Counted from the first letter of the stretch, positions 45,545 through 58,400 are shown. The stretch is 64,000 nt of DNA from Chondrus crispus (GCF_000350225.1 NW_005179006.1:159079-223078), one strand, 5' to 3'. Notes: generated by a model not told the origin, from the letters alone. Program-made: numbers and translations.

Positions 45545-48500
45545 GAGCGCTCTTGCACGCCGGTCCGGCTTCGTATAATCCCTTCGCCGTTTCTCTCATA
45601 ACCCTACACCGCCGTATCCGGTAATCGGTGAAAGTGCAAGAGCAAGACGGGCACCATGTTTCGTTCATCCCCGAGCCCCTCGAGTGGTGGTACCAAATGC
45701 AAGCGCTACGGCGTGGGCTTTTCTTCCACTTTCCACGACCCTCTAAGTCTTCCTTCCATCCCTCGATTACTTCTCTTCTCCTTGTTACTATCTTCTTCCT
45801 CTTATCCATTTTTCGTGCACCCTTGCTACTGCAGTTGCACATCCCCTATTTCCTTCTCTCTTTTTTTGAAAGTCCTTCTATTTACTTTGCACAGGATGCT
45901 GTTGGATTGGTTTATCACCTCCTTACCAGCCAGCCATGCGGGACCCTCAATGAGGTTTCCTGTGAAAGTGTCCCCTGCCGGAAGTGGTTCGGCCCAATTT
46001 AGCCTGTGCACGGAGTCCTATGACATCCCACCTCGACGTCTAGTGAGGGGACGGGAGGATCCTCCGGTAATTCCCTCTCCTCCTTTCTGATAGCAATTCT
46101 GCAACTTGCGCTACCTCTTTTGAATCCAGCCGGAGCGGTGCTCCCTGCAGTGAAAACTCATACATACGCGATCCTCGGACATACTGAGAGCCTTTCGTCC
46201 TGAACTCGGAATTGATTTCATCCATCCCCACATTGTCCGTCTCCGTTATTTGATTCTTCTGCGACTGCAGGTCTCTTGCTCTCGAAACTTTTCGAACACA
46301 GTAAAATGCAGCACATTCTGTTTCATCGTCGCTTGAACGCTGTATTTCTCGCGAGCTACACATCAGTAGTCGTACAGATAGCAGATTGACGTATCACATT
46401 CCCTCGCGGACCTATGATTCTCCTCTCTTCCAGGGAGACGATATCTTTCATTTATACCGACCCGCATTTCCCAACGTCTTGATTCAATCTTCCAGGGTTC
46501 GCCCTTCCTTCTCACGCACCAGCGGTGTTCACATGAGCTGTTGTAGGTAGATCTCGAAGAGCTTCCCTTATATATTTTGTCGAAAACAATCCGGTAGCAA
46601 GCCTTGTGTTTCGGCCTAACCAAGACATTTTCTCCAATTATTCATCGCGTCTACGTGCGTTGTGTCCCGGATCGGAGACATATGTAGTCAAATAAAAATC
46701 GAGCGTAGCGGAGAAACATTTTTCTCTGATCCTCTATCGCGGGGGTGGTCGGTAGTGAGGTGTTCCACCGGTTGAAAATGGTGTAACAGTATAGCTGCGA
46801 TCGCCACTTTGGCATTTACGGGTTGACGTCGTCTCCCCGTGAGGTAGGGACTGTAACTTCAACGAATCTTCGATTTCCATTGCCGAATTGCGTCGTATAT
46901 CTTGCTATGCGCAGGATCCCCTCCTCGTCGCTTCACTTGGTTCCTGTAAGACAACCGCAAATTAGTATGCTTGCAATTCGGTCGAGCTTGCCCGTTGACC
47001 TTGCTGATCTCATAAAAACAAAAAAAAGAACAGCTTGTTGCGCCCTGGCATCCTGATGTTCCACAATTCCCGCGAACGTCCCATGTCGGCTTCGGGGACG
47101 AAGCTGTGCGTGAAGGTTGCACTTTCCAACAACATTATCCGGCCTGACACGTCCCCTTAAATTAAATTTCTCGGTGGATTTCGGTGTCCGATTCGGCTGC
47201 ACACACTTGTCGCTATTCAACGTCAAGATGTGCGCTGCTTCAATGATCTTGCACATCGTGCAAGATTTCCGGGTTAGAGCATCAGCTGTGGTTGTCCAAC
47301 TGCCCATCAGGCGTTTGTGAGAAACGAACTACGGAGTTCAAATCTAATGAGTTATTATTAGAGCGGGGGGGGAAGGTATTGATGCATCTCAGTTTGGGTG
47401 GTAGGCGTTCTCTTGTTGCGCACGATATGCGTCTCGAGTTAGCTCTTTCACCGACAGCTGCGCGGTCGACAGTAATTCTCTTCTTCTTCCAAATCTCCGA
47501 GCTCATCGGGACGATCCTCAATTGCCAGTAGCCCGCAACACGGGGCTTCATTCGCTGCCCCTCCGGATCCTTACTAAAAGCGTGTCGGCAACGATCGTGA
47601 TCTGGTTGGTAGTTGCGACGGGATGCGACTTTGTAGCAGTGTCGGAGCGAGAGCGGGGTTAAATCACGCTGCGTCGAACAACACGTTTTTGGTCGCGACG
47701 ACTACTGATTTCGTAACAAGGAATTTACCTGCACACATCGACACGTGTATCCCCCGACTTGGTCGTAAAAATTCATCTTCCCATCGGAGGTGCCCAAGAG
47801 AAACCGCTGCCTTTCCCTTCGAAGTCAAAATGGCTCTTCGTCTCTGACCCACTCGCTGAATCCGTGCGGTCCAATTTCTCCTCAGTATACGCAGTGGACA
47901 ATCAGCACTGTCTCCAAGCTTTCGGACCTTCTCCAGGGATGCGGTCCATTCTCTTGCCCGTCCCCGACACGTACTCTTCTCCCTCATCTAACAATCAAAT
48001 TTCTTTCGCCTGAGAGAACCACTCCGTTAGGCACGTACGCGTTAAACAAAAGTCTCCTCGGGACGCATGCTTTCACTTCCCTTGCTAATATCCTCTTGCT
48101 CGTGCGGTGACACGGTACGTCCTCCGTGTCAGAACCCTGATACTAATTTTTCCCCGGGTATCGGAGGTCCTCTTCCCTCTTTGCCGTTGTTCACACCCGA
48201 ATCCTTGACAATTCTCCCTCCACCCACGACATTCTTCATGCGGCCCCCACCTTCAACCTTTCCTTCTCTAATCATTAAACCTCATTAGAGTGACGATCTT
48301 GTCACCGAAAACGTACAACTATTTTCCCCATTTTTTTGTGTGAGGGATCTACTGTGTTCACCTCCTTTCCCTCGTCAATCATTAGGAGATCTCCGTCTCG
48401 AAAGGCCTCGCTTCCCCGGTGGAGGTGACTCTCATGTAGAAACACGACCGGTGATACTGTGCTCGACTAGTACTTGCAGATCGCTTTTCACAATCCTTTC

Positions 48501-49676
48501 CTTTCCAGCTCATTGAGACCACCAGGAGCACGTCATGTCGTTGGCACCATGGGTCGAGCATCTTCTCTCACTTAGGTGCTCCTTATTTCTCTGGCGTCTC
48601 CCCGGTGTGGTCCGGGGAGACGCCTCCAGCCTCAAAACAAAATAAAACAAAGCAGAACAGAAACAGGAAAACGACAATAAGAAAGAAAGGGGGTCATCGT
48701 TGTAAACTGGTAAGTACGCCGTTCGTGAATAAATGCGTTCGCGAGTGAGTCGATCACAACCGTCTGACCAACAGGGTCGCCCCATTTGGACGGCATCCCT
48801 CTGGCGACTTCTCAATCTCCTGTAGGCATGAACATTGTCCTTGCTCGGGGATCCTCTCGTTTGTTAAACGTCCGTCTCACGGCTTGTCGAGCCTGCTCAA
48901 CACATTGGAGGCGAGTTGACAAGGCTGGCGTTCGCTCTGATACCGCTCGCTCAATAGTCCGCTTTCGACACCCATTAAATTCTCAAATAAATGACGCCTC
49001 ACGCGCGTGTGGACCACTGATTCCATTCGTAATTTCACGGGCATCTGGCGATTGTGCGTCTGTGTTCCAAATGTGGGTAGTGCCTCATCTCCTTCTGGCT
49101 CTATCTATGACGTAAGAACACCCGTCGTAGAGTCATGTTCTCCTACGTCTCTTAGCACCTTCTCGGCCTTGCCCTAAATGGTGAGAATCCTGCGACGCGG
49201 GCGTCGGCCGTAACCTTGTCAAAGGCGGAATTGATCTCGAAGATCATCGCCTCTTTAATGTCCTCGTTGGTCTCATAGACTTGCTGACCGACCTCCGCGG
49301 TGCGGGGTCGTGTCCCTAACGCCTCAAAAATAAAATAAAATAGAACAACACAAAAGCAATAACAAATAAAACAAAAACGAGACCGAACAGTTATGAAGGT
49401 AAGAGTGAAAAAGGTGGATTATCTAATCCATGTTCCCGTTCTTCCAGCGTTCTTTCTTCGCTTGGCACAGCGTTACGCGACTTCTGACCTGAGTATCTCA
49501 TCACGACGCTCATCCTACTCGTGCGCGCGCTACTTTTACTTGCGGGTGGCTGTCTGAAGGCCCCTCACCTGGTTTGTTCCATCACATCGTTCCTCTTTTC
49601 TTGACCCTCAGGTCGACTCGCTCTGCCCAGTGCGGATTACCGCACTGACACTGACATGTGAAATTCTTGATTACCA
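45545..49676 (-). other. Long 3' region of chromovirus C
   Basis: This holds 4.1 kb between the chromodomain stop and the polypurine tract. On the minus strand it has two T-rich tracts (near 49322-49380 and 48637-48690). The first is followed by GGACACGACCCCGCACC as in B, and the second by a perfect 13-bp hairpin (48593-48624). Sense-strand open stretches with protein-like residues occur at about 49150-49320 (QQVYETNEDIKEAMIFEINS), 47664-47987 and 46040-46363. No known domain was recognised, and no clear counterpart of B's antisense frames was seen. Confidence 0.7.
48593..48624. repeat. Perfect 13-bp hairpin in the 3' region of C
   Basis: Arms GGCGTCTCCCCGG (48593-48605) and CCGGGGAGACGCC (48612-48624) enclose the 6-base loop TGTGGT. 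On the element's sense strand it lies directly after a T-rich tract ending in GAGGC, like the larger hairpin of B. Confidence 0.9.
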
Positions 49677-50162
49677 CTATCCTGATTGCGCTTGCACGAC
49701 CTGCGCGGGCAAGGATAATCTTTTCCTTCGGAAATACGTGAGGGCCGCGCTGCGGGGCAATTGCTCAATGGGTTCCCACGTTGCGTCCTTGAGGGTATAC
49801 CCATACCATCTCACTTTGAGAATTAATTTCTCCCCGTCGTAGCCGTGGTCCACGATCTTGTCGATCACATACTCCTGACTCACGGCTCCTTCTTCCTGCG
49901 TGTCCAATTGTCCGTCCCCCTTCCGAAGAGCCAGCGATTCATCCTCATCCTGCTCTTCCGAACCTCCCATCTCTTGTCGATCGGGCGGGGTGCCCGCAGC
50001 TTCTTGATTTAGCAACGGTCCGTCATCCGTCCTATCCTTCGCTTGCGCGGCGGGTTCTTCTCGTTCCCCTTCTCGATTGAGGAATTGTAGCGCTTGTCGT
50101 AGCCCGACTGTCGGCGTGTAGTCCATGGGACTAGGGGCTAATTCGACTCTATCTTGCGACAC
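49677..50162 (-). pseudogene. C-terminal pol with chromodomain, chromovirus C
   Basis: Acidic linker (EEPAAQAKDRTDDG, GGSEEQDEDES) followed by the chromodomain: EYVIDKIVDHGYDGE, LILKVRWYGY, DATWEPIEQLPRSAALTYFRRKR. The aromatic residues and the TWEP turn are kept. It is the terminus of pol; the segment ends with a stop at 49677. Confidence 0.85.
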
Positions 50163-50171
50163 GCGCTCTTC

Positions 50172-52547
50172 CTAGTCTCCGATGGCAATGACGACCGTAT
50201 TCTCAGTTGACTCCTTCACTTGATATGGACCCGTAGCCACTTGTGCCAACTTATGTTTCGGCTCGGGGGCCGTGCCTTGCTCTTTCCGAAGGAATACGTA
50301 GGATCCTGAAGGGATGTCATACTTCGACTTGCGGAGCCTTGCGTCGAAATTTCGCTTGTAGCACGCTTGTTCTTTCCGCGAGCTCTTACCAGCGCCTTTC
50401 ATCAGGCTTTCCAACCACGACTGCCATTTCAGGTAGTACGCTCGATTCGAGCTAAATCCTTCCAAACTTGGCTGTGCTTGTAACGCAATGCTTCTCGGCG
50501 CCCGAGCTAACACCAGCTCGAAGGGCGCAATGTTCGTAGTTCGATGAACTTGCGTGTTGTATGCAAACGTCACGGCGTCGCTAAATAGGTCCCAGTCCTT
50601 GGGATGCTCTCCAACATATTTTTGCAACGCGGAAGTCAGCGTGCGGTTAAACCTCTCAACTTGGCCGTTGGCTTGCGGGTGGTACGTAGTCGTGAACACA
50701 TTGCGTATGCCGAGAATTCGGCAGACGTTCTGAAAGAACCGGGCCGTGAACTGTGTTCCATTGTCGAACAGCAGCTTGACCGGCGGTCCGTACACGAATA
50801 ACCAATGGTGAACGAAGCCTTGTGCGCTGTGCGCAACTGATATCTTCTTCAACGGTACGGTTCGGACCAGTTTCGAGTATCGATCGCTGATCACGAGAAT
50901 GTACCGATTTCGTCGTTTAGTTGTAATTAGCTCGCCGAGGAAGTCGATGGCGACAAACTCCAGCGGAGCTTTGGGCGTGAACACCTTCATTTCTTTCGTG
51001 TTTCTTCTTAACTTCACCCTTTCCCGCGCACATGCGGCGCAATTCTTCGCGACTGCGTAGCAGTCTAGGGCCATCGTAGGCCAGTAGAAATATCTTCTCA
51101 ATGTGTTGTAAAGTTTCCTGCCTCCCGGGTGGCCTGCCAATTTTGCGTAGTGGCTCAACCCTAGGACGCGGTCCCTTAACGATTGTGGTATCACCACTTG
51201 TACAAACTCCGCCGCGGTACGGCATAGAGTTCCTTCGAGTTCCTCGGTCTCCATGCTGAACGTTCTAACCTTTCCGGCGTCCAGTTCTTCCTTGATGCGA
51301 TTGCAGAAGGGGTCGACGGCTTGCTCGCGAATGAGCTCCTCCGGAGTGAAAGCTTGGAATTGATCGAGGCGACCGGAGGCGGCCCCCCCCTCAAGAGCGA
51401 GGATGTCGTCTAACGCGTCAAAACTGTCCTCGTCCTCCACTGTTCCCTCGGCCGGTTCGGCCATAGAGCATGGAATTTCGTCGTCGATTTCGTCGACGGT
51501 TTCTCCAGCGGTCCGTAATCTTGACAAGGCATCAGCTTGGCTGTTAGCCTTGCCCTTCTTGTACTTGATTTCGAAATCAAATTCCGAGAGGCGGAGCCTC
51601 CATCGGATTAATCTCCCGCTGGGGTCGGTTACGTTCATGACCCACCTCAATGAGGCATGGTCGGTATGCACAATGAAGTGCTCCCCATATATATATGGTC
51701 TTAGAGTCTGTACGGCCCAAATTACCGCTAGACATTCTTTTTCTGATACAGAATAGTTTCTCTCGACTGCGGCTAACGTTCTTGAAAAGAACCCGATGGG
51801 TTTACGTTGCGCATCCGGATGCGTTTGAAAGAATGCAGCGCCGATTTGATAGTCGCTTGCATCGGTGTCTACCGAGTATGGTAGGTCCTTCTTCGGCAGC
51901 GCCAACACTGGTGGCGCCAAGATAGCGTCTTTGAGCTTGTGAAAAGCTTTTTCGCATGGTTCGTCGAATCCTTCCAACTGGACCGGTTGTCCTTTCTTCA
52001 GTAGTTGGTTTAGAGGATGCGCAATTTTCGCATAATGCGGAACGAATCTGCGGTAGACATTACAAAGTCCCAAGAAGCTCCTGAGCTGGGTCTGCGTTTG
52101 AGGGTACCTCACTTGTTCCAACGCGGCGATTCGCCCGGCGTCAACTTCCAATGTACCTGGCCGAACGACATGGACCAGGTACTTGATCTTTTCGACGAAA
52201 AATTCGCACTTGCGAAGCTTGAGCTTCACACGTGCCTTTTCCAATACAGACAGTATTTCGTCAACGTGGACGACGTGCTCCTCCCAGGATTTGCTGAAGA
52301 TGATGATATCATCTAGATATACCAGACAGCACTTCCAGCGGAACAGAGAGAGCAGGATATCCATGGCTCTCTGAAACGTCGCTGGCGCGTTGTTATGCCC
52401 GAAGGGCATTCTTGAAAAGCGGTGAGACCTAAGTGACACGAAAAAGCTGTCTTGTCGCGGTCCGCTTCCGGAATAGGCATCTGCCAATACCCTGAAATCG
52501 TGTCCAACGCGGAAAAGACCTTGGTGTCTCCCAACGAGTCCAGACAC
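50172..52547 (-). pseudogene. RT, RNase H and integrase of chromovirus C, long open part
   Basis: A 791-residue open stretch. RT: SRMPFGHNNAPATFQRAMD then LVYLDDIIIFSKS. Connection: LRSFLGLCNVYRRFVPHYAKI. RNase H: DTDASDYQIGAAFFQ, SVSEKECLAVIWAVQ, HTDHASLRW, KANSQADALSRL. Integrase: HHCC domain (LSHYAKLAGHPGGRKL, NCAACARERVKL), DDE core (FVAIDFLGEL, LFDNGTQFTARFF, YHPQANGQVERFNRTL) and a GSYVFLRKEQ block. This is the best preserved pol in the window. The fingers of RT lie upstream (to about 52711) in a broken part. Confidence 0.92.
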
Positions 52548-55500
52548 TCATCCATGCGCGGCAAAGGGTACTTGTCCTTCACCGTTACCGCGTTTAACCT
52601 GCCGTAGTCTACGCAAAAGCGCATCGATCCGTCCGGCTTGGGCATTAATAAAACGGGCGACGCCCATTCTGACTGCGCCGGCTCGATGACTCCTGCTACG
52701 GCTTCTAACATCTTCTGTACTTCTGCGTCCTCGACCTCCCGAGCCTTGGACCGACTCGGTAGGGAGCTTGTGCAATTGGCCTTGTATCCGGGGCCAGTTC
52801 CATCCGGTGGACCGTGGTGTTGATCTCACCAAGGGTCCCATCCCACATGCGGGAATATTTTTTTAACATCCGACGGAATCTTTCGCGCAGCCGGTCCGGC
52901 ACGTGGCTCAGGTCGAGCTCCTCCACGTCCGGCGGGGGAGGCTCAATCCGCCGCTCCGGCTTCGTCGCGGAGAGCCCTTCCTCCCGTTCTCCTTGCTGGT
53001 CCTCGCGATCTTGTTCCGACGGTTCGCATCTTCTCTCCCCCGTAGGCGGCGGCGTAGAATTACTAAAATTTTCCTCATCCCTTTCTTGAATTCCAAGTAC
53101 CTCACCAATGGTGGTATTGCTCTTGAATACGGCCCTTGGGTGCGGTAGTAGTTCCGACACCACTTGGCCTTTCTGAACCCTGACAGGGTAATTTCTAAAA
53201 TTCGCTACGAGCAATCTAAAAGGTTTGTCAGGCTCAACCTGAACTACACCGTTGGTGCTTACTAGTCCGTGCTTGTCGTATAGGGGTGCGTAGGGTTGAA
53301 CGACGACCAACCCAGTCCTCTTCGAGGTACATTCGATTACGTGTTGCGTCCCTGGCTCAATGGTCGTGGCTCTTGCCACCTTCACCCTGGGGGAAACTCG
53401 CTCCCCTTTCGCATCAGTTTCGCCCTTTCCGGGGACCAAATGCTTCTTCGATTTTCTCGCCGAGAATCGCCTTACGATCGGAACCTCCGAGAAATCCGCT
53501 AACTCAACTGTCCTCTTTCGTGGGTAGATAGCCTCCACGAACCTATCGCAATAGTCCGCTCCCAGAATTAGGGGGACTGCTAGTTTTCACAAACTATGAA
53601 TTCGACTGAAGCCACGAAACGTCCAAGTCTCACAGGCATTTTGAGTGTACCTAGAGTTCGGAGTGGCCTGTTATTCGCATTGCCGATGTCTTGGGTCGGT
53701 CCGAAGGACACAAGAGTTTCCATTCCTGCGGGAAGCTCGGATCTCCGGATGAGATTAGGTCCCGCGCCGGTGTCCAACACGGACAGTACACGGCTCATCA
53801 ATCCGACCGTCGGTCCAATGTCCGCGAAGACTTTGTAGTTTTTCCTCGCAAGGACCAAAATCTTCTCCGGACATTCCCCGCGCTTGACCCTGTACCAGGG
53901 GCGTCGGACTTGCTCCAGCGGATCGTCCTTGCCTCTTCGCAGAATCTTCTTGACCCCAATGGGTCCTTTCGGGTTATCGATGATCCCAACTGTCTCCTCG
54001 TCGTCGACTGCCTCCTTCGCTAAAAGCGAGGAACGGAACTGGGTCCCGGACATGGTTCGCCGGACGCATATCTCTCCTTTCGAATTTTTTGAGATTCCCC
54101 CGCCTAGTTTTCCTGTCGCTGCGGATTTCTTCTCCAGTCCGACGACGGCCCCGCCGCCGGCCTTCCTGATGTTCAGTTCGAACCTTCGGCAGAGGCACTC
54201 GGTGTACTCGCCGCCTGCGATTCGAACCATTGTTTTACCTTCATGTAATTTGTCGACGGAATTCCCAACCTCCATCGGGGAGAGCATCTCGTAGTTCTTC
54301 AGAACTCGGTGCATCTTTCGAAACGAGAGCAAACACGTAGGCGCTCCGTGCCCCTTCTCGTAGCAATGGTAGCATACGGGGCCATGCTTTTTCGGAGGGT
54401 ACGGCGACCTTGGCGGTCCTCGGGCCGTCGGCCGGCCCGTCCAGCCCGGTCTTCTGAAGGCCGTACCCTTGTCTTCCATCGGAATTCTTGGCGCTGGCGT
54501 GTGTCCGCGCCCTCCAAACGCTAACACGGGATCCGCGGCCTCTGTATACGAGTCCGTCGTATACGTCGGCGTCTGTAGCGTAGACATCCCACAAGCCCCG
54601 TGATCCTCGTCTCCATATTCCTCGGGGGGGTCATAAAAACCGCCCTCGGCGACCAGTGCTCCTGTGTATCCATTTTCTTCCTAATCAACCGTACTAGGTC
54701 CTCTGGACGCAGACAGTGAGTCGGCCAAGTGGACAGCCCCGCGGGTTTTGCGCGTGGGGTGCGAAGGCTTCTGCATCCCCCCCGTCCTTAGCGTCGCTGG
54801 CGCTTGGATGGTGACTCTCCTAGTCTTCCTCTCCTTGGCGCGGCTCGCCGAGCCATGCGCCTTCGCGTAATTAACTAGTCTCAAAAATGAAACGTCCCGA
54901 TTGTCCTGTCGGTATTGAGATACCATCGGCTTGATACTCGAATCGAGTCCTTCAATAAACATCTTCATTTGTTCTTCCATCGAATATACGTTTCCACATC
55001 GATTACTCGCGTCCGTCACACGGATATAAAATTCCATCTCGTCTTCAGACGGTAGCTGCTGTACTTCCTGTAAAGCGAGTACGGCTTGGCGGATTGCCTC
55101 ATCGGTGGCGAAGCCTCGCAATAGCCACTGTACGGCCTCCGGCCAGACGGATATTTTCCCATGGTGGGACCCCGCCGTTTGTGACTCCGAAGTGTACTGT
55201 CTCAGAGCGATTCCGCTGAGGAACTCCGGTAGCAAGCGGATCGCTTGGCCTTCGTTCATCTCCTGGGTGTCGAATACTTGGACTATCTTAGCTAAAAAGT
55301 CTAGAACTAATAAGCTATCGTCTCCTGTGAACGTATTGTCTCTCTTCACCTTTGGTGGTATGTCTCTTCTGATCTTTCGCACGGCGGTCCGCCGCTTGCC
55401 CGACAAACGTGTCTGCGGGTTCCGCAGGCGGTACGTCCTGTACGAAAGCAACTTCTTGAAGAGGTAGTTGGTCGGATTAATTCCTCCAACTCCTCCCATC

Positions 55501-56386
55501 GCGGTCCGCGCCGCGTCGCCATGTCTTCTGGCTCCGCTTCTTGGTCTCTCCGCGAGGCGGACGAAGTGACTACTTCTCTTTTGGAGCTCTTCTTATTTGA
55601 CGAAATTCCATTCCCTTCTGCCGATCTTCGGTCGGAATTTCTTGAATGGTTCGACGAGCCGTCGTCACCATTTTCTTCTGAAACATTCGACTCAGAATTT
55701 GAGTCGCAATTTTCGCGGTCTTCACTACAGTGACTTTTCTTCTTCTTTCGGCCTTTGGCCGACTTGGGGCTCTTCCACTTGGAATCCCGGATACGGACTG
55801 ACTTGTCCTTCTTCGTTAGACTGTCGATTTCTTCTCCGTCGGAGAGCGATCCCGAGTCCAAACTTGGTTCGGCCCGGCCCGCTGCTTGCTCAGGGTCCTT
55901 GAGTCGCCGCGAAGCGCGATAGAACCGGTCGTCGATGCTGTCCGTTGTCTTGGCCAGCGTTTCCAGGGCCTCATTCGCGTCTCGCCGCGCTTCTTTCGCG
56001 GCGAGCTTTAGCGAATCCAGCACTTCCGGATCGCGGCCCGGGGACGCATCGTTACTTAAATTCTCAACGAGAACCACACGGGCTGTCAGCTCTTCGAGCG
56101 GAGCGTGGAACTCGGATTTTAGCAACTCCTGTTGCTTCTGAAAAATGCCTAGATGCTCGTCGAACTTGTTTTTCGTCTCCTCACGAATCTCCTCGCTCAA
56201 CTTCTCGAACTTCTCTTCCGGGCCATTTTTCTCAACGGATGTCCCCGAAGCGGACTCTTCTGCAACTGGATCAGTAGCCGAATTTCCTTGGCTTCGTGTA
56301 CGAGGTCCTCGCCGAATCCTCGACTCTTGAGCTGATCCAGCCCTTCTGACCCCAGAACCGACGTCCTTGGGTTGGCTTGATGCCAT
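52548..56386 (-). pseudogene. Gag, protease and RT start of chromovirus C
   Basis: Gag begins at 56386 (MASSQPKDVGSGVRRAGSAQ), then a helical section, a Lys/Ser-rich stretch, and the capsid-like domain (55346-55499 on) with NPTNYLFKKLLSYRTYRLRN and FYIRVTDASNRCGNVYSMEEQ. The CCHC knuckle CYHCYEKGHGAPTC lies near 54340-54385. The protease motif LDTGAGPNLIRRSELP is near 53735-53785, followed by a linker (52705-53538). RT starts near 52711 with FCVDYGRLNAVTVKDKYPLPRM. A few breaks. Colinear with element B. Confidence 0.9.
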
Positions 56387-56483
56387 TGTCCGCTCTTAAT
56401 AAACGAGACCTATCGACCTAATTTACCTATTTCCGACTTCTGATTTCAGTTCCGGATTCTAGGTCGGGCTTCGTAGTTTCCAG

Positions 56484-56502
56484 ATTCTCGGCCGGGAGAC
56501 CA
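56484..56502 (-). promoter_or_regulatory. Primer binding site of chromovirus C
   Basis: On the minus strand TGGTCTCCCGGCCGAGAA starts four bases inside the LTR, a two-base variant of the site in A and D. Confidence 0.7.
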
Positions 56503-56506
56503 CTTA

Positions 56507-57762
56507 AGTTGTGCAATGTGCCTGTCAGGCCGGAACCAGGGTCCAACGGTCCCGCGACAACACAACCAACAAACAACAACCAACAAGAGTTGCCGACGAC
56601 ACAGCCCTACGGAGTGTCCGATTCTCCCTTTCCCTTTAAGTGGGTTTGCGGCCCACAATGACTCAAGTCCCTGATAGGGGGGGCAAAAGGAAGAGACCGG
56701 CCCCGGGACGAATGGTGGTAGAGTCTTGCACGGGCAGCTGCTCGGCGAGTTCGGGGCGGTGATTAGGAAGCCGTGCCCGATGGGTCGTAAAGCCAATGCT
56801 CGCGGAGCGCCTGTTACACCTTATACCCTTGATAAGGTCTTCGACGGGGGCGTCGCAACGCTGCCCGACGGAAATTACCAAACACGTAGCAGCGCTACAC
56901 CTCGGTACTGCCCGATGGCAAAGTACCGACACCAGAACGGTCGCAACCTGTATCCGATGGAACCAACACTGTCCTGTATACACAACAGGACCTTCGAGAG
57001 AGACGTCGTCGCAACAGCCTCCGTCGGTGGACGTAAACAAGTAGCAGCGCTACACCCACGTGTCGCTCGATGGCCAAGACACCTACACCGGTCCGGTCGC
57101 AACCAAAGCCGATGGCACCCACAACAAACAAAAGAACCAACACAAGAGCCCGATGACTCCAGTCGTCACAATGCGGATCGCAATCAGGCACTGTGGAACC
57201 AACAAAAGATAAGGGAATAGAAATAGAGATAGAAATAGAAAACGATAGGTGAAATAAAGGAAAAGGAAAGGGAACCCCCGAGCGCAAAGGATAATGTAAT
57301 CTGTGGTAAAAGGGAGCGTCTTGGGAAAGACGGCCTTCGACCAAGGCGATATTCAACTCTGGCAACTCGGGTTCGATTGGGGAATAAAGGGAAAAGGAAA
57401 GGGACCCCCGAGCGCTGAAGGATGCCGTAATCAGTTGTAAAAGGGAGCGTCTTGGTAGAGACGGACTTCGACCAAGGCGACATTCAACTCCGGCAACTCG
57501 GGTTACCTTTACTGACTTGGTGGTCAGAGGGCTAAGGTATATATCGCCCCGCCGGAGCCACTACAGTAGCTTGCGGCGCTAGATCTTAAATCTAATCTAG
57601 TGTCAGCAAAATTATTGCCAACTAATTAACTAAATAAAATAAAATAATTAAAAATAAAATTGTGCAAATATTCACACGTGTGTCCCCCAACCCGGACTAC
57701 TTTTCATATCCAAATACTTTCCTTTCTTTTCACCCCCCTTTTCAGGTGCGTATTGCACTACA
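56507..57762 (-). repeat. 5' LTR of chromovirus C
   Basis: A 1,256-bp partner of 44277-45532 with the same internal duplications. The plus-strand start reads AGTTGTGCAATG where the partner has TGTAGTGCAATG. GTAGCAGCGCTACAC at 56886 and 57042; TATA-like block near 57537. Confidence 0.95.
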
Positions 57763-57767
57763 GCCTT
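57763..57767 (+). other. Target-site duplication of element C, right copy
   Basis: GCCTT follows the LTR end ACTACA at 57762 and matches 44272-44276. Element D's coding sequence resumes directly after it. Confidence 0.95.
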
Positions 57768-58400
57768 CAAGACGTTCACGTTCCTGAGGACGCTTACGCA
57801 GGTGCGCTCGTTCCTCGGGGCGTGCAACGTCTACCGCCGTTTCGTCAAGGGGTTTCCCAAGATAGCTCGACCGCTAACCGACATGACCCGCAAGGACGCC
57901 GACCCCGACTTCGATAATCCGACGGAGGCCTAGCTTCAAGCGTTCGAGGACCCCAAGGCAAGGATGACCGCTCCGCCGATACTTGCGCTTCTGCGGTACG
58001 GTCGGCCGTACATGATCGATACCGATGCAAGTGCGTACCAACTCGGGTGTACGCTGCTGCAAGAACACGACGAAGCCAACGACTGGCGTCCCGTCGGATA
58101 TTGGTCGTATTCGTGAAACGACATCGAACGCAACTATAGCGCTACGGAACGCGAGTGCTTCGCTGTAGTGTGGGCCGTCCGCACACTACGCCCGTACGTC
58201 GAGGGCACGAAGTTCACTGTCCGAACGGATCACGACGCGCTGAGGTGGCTCATGTCCCTGACCGAGAGCTCCGGAAGACTCACCCGGTGGCGGCTACGTC
58301 TGGCTGAATACGATTTGACCATTCAGTACCGCCCCAGGCGCGTGCACCAGGTCCCCGACGCCCTGTCACGCCTCGTATCACCGAGGGTCGCCGACGACCC
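57768..58400 (+). pseudogene. RNase H of chromovirus D
   Basis: Pol of D resumes with TQVRSFLGACNVYRRFVKGF, the same connection motif as in B, C and E. RNase H follows: DTDASAYQLGCTLLQEH, NYSATERECFAVVWAVRTLRPYV, RTDHDALRWLMSL and VPDALSRLVSP. The position agrees with the RT part left of element C. Broken. Confidence 0.88.

Larger units (their letters stand above)
44277..57762 (-). mobile_element. Chromovirus C (Ty3/Gypsy), two LTRs, 13.5 kb, inserted in D
   Basis: Minus-strand element with 3' LTR 44277-45532 and 5' LTR 56507-57762 (both 1,256 bp), flanked by the 5-bp duplication GCCTT. Internal order (minus): PBS, gag, protease, RT, RNase H, integrase, chromodomain, a 4.1-kb 3' region, polypurine tract. 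The LTRs differ by only about 2 percent by eye, so C is the youngest full element here, yet it has about five breaks. It is related to A and B by gag and LTR motifs. Confidence 0.95.

Noticed and set aside
45656-46090. Plus frame in the 3' region of C as a partner of B's antisense frames
   Set aside because: It has hydrophobic, low-complexity content and no likeness to the frames at 21877-22796.
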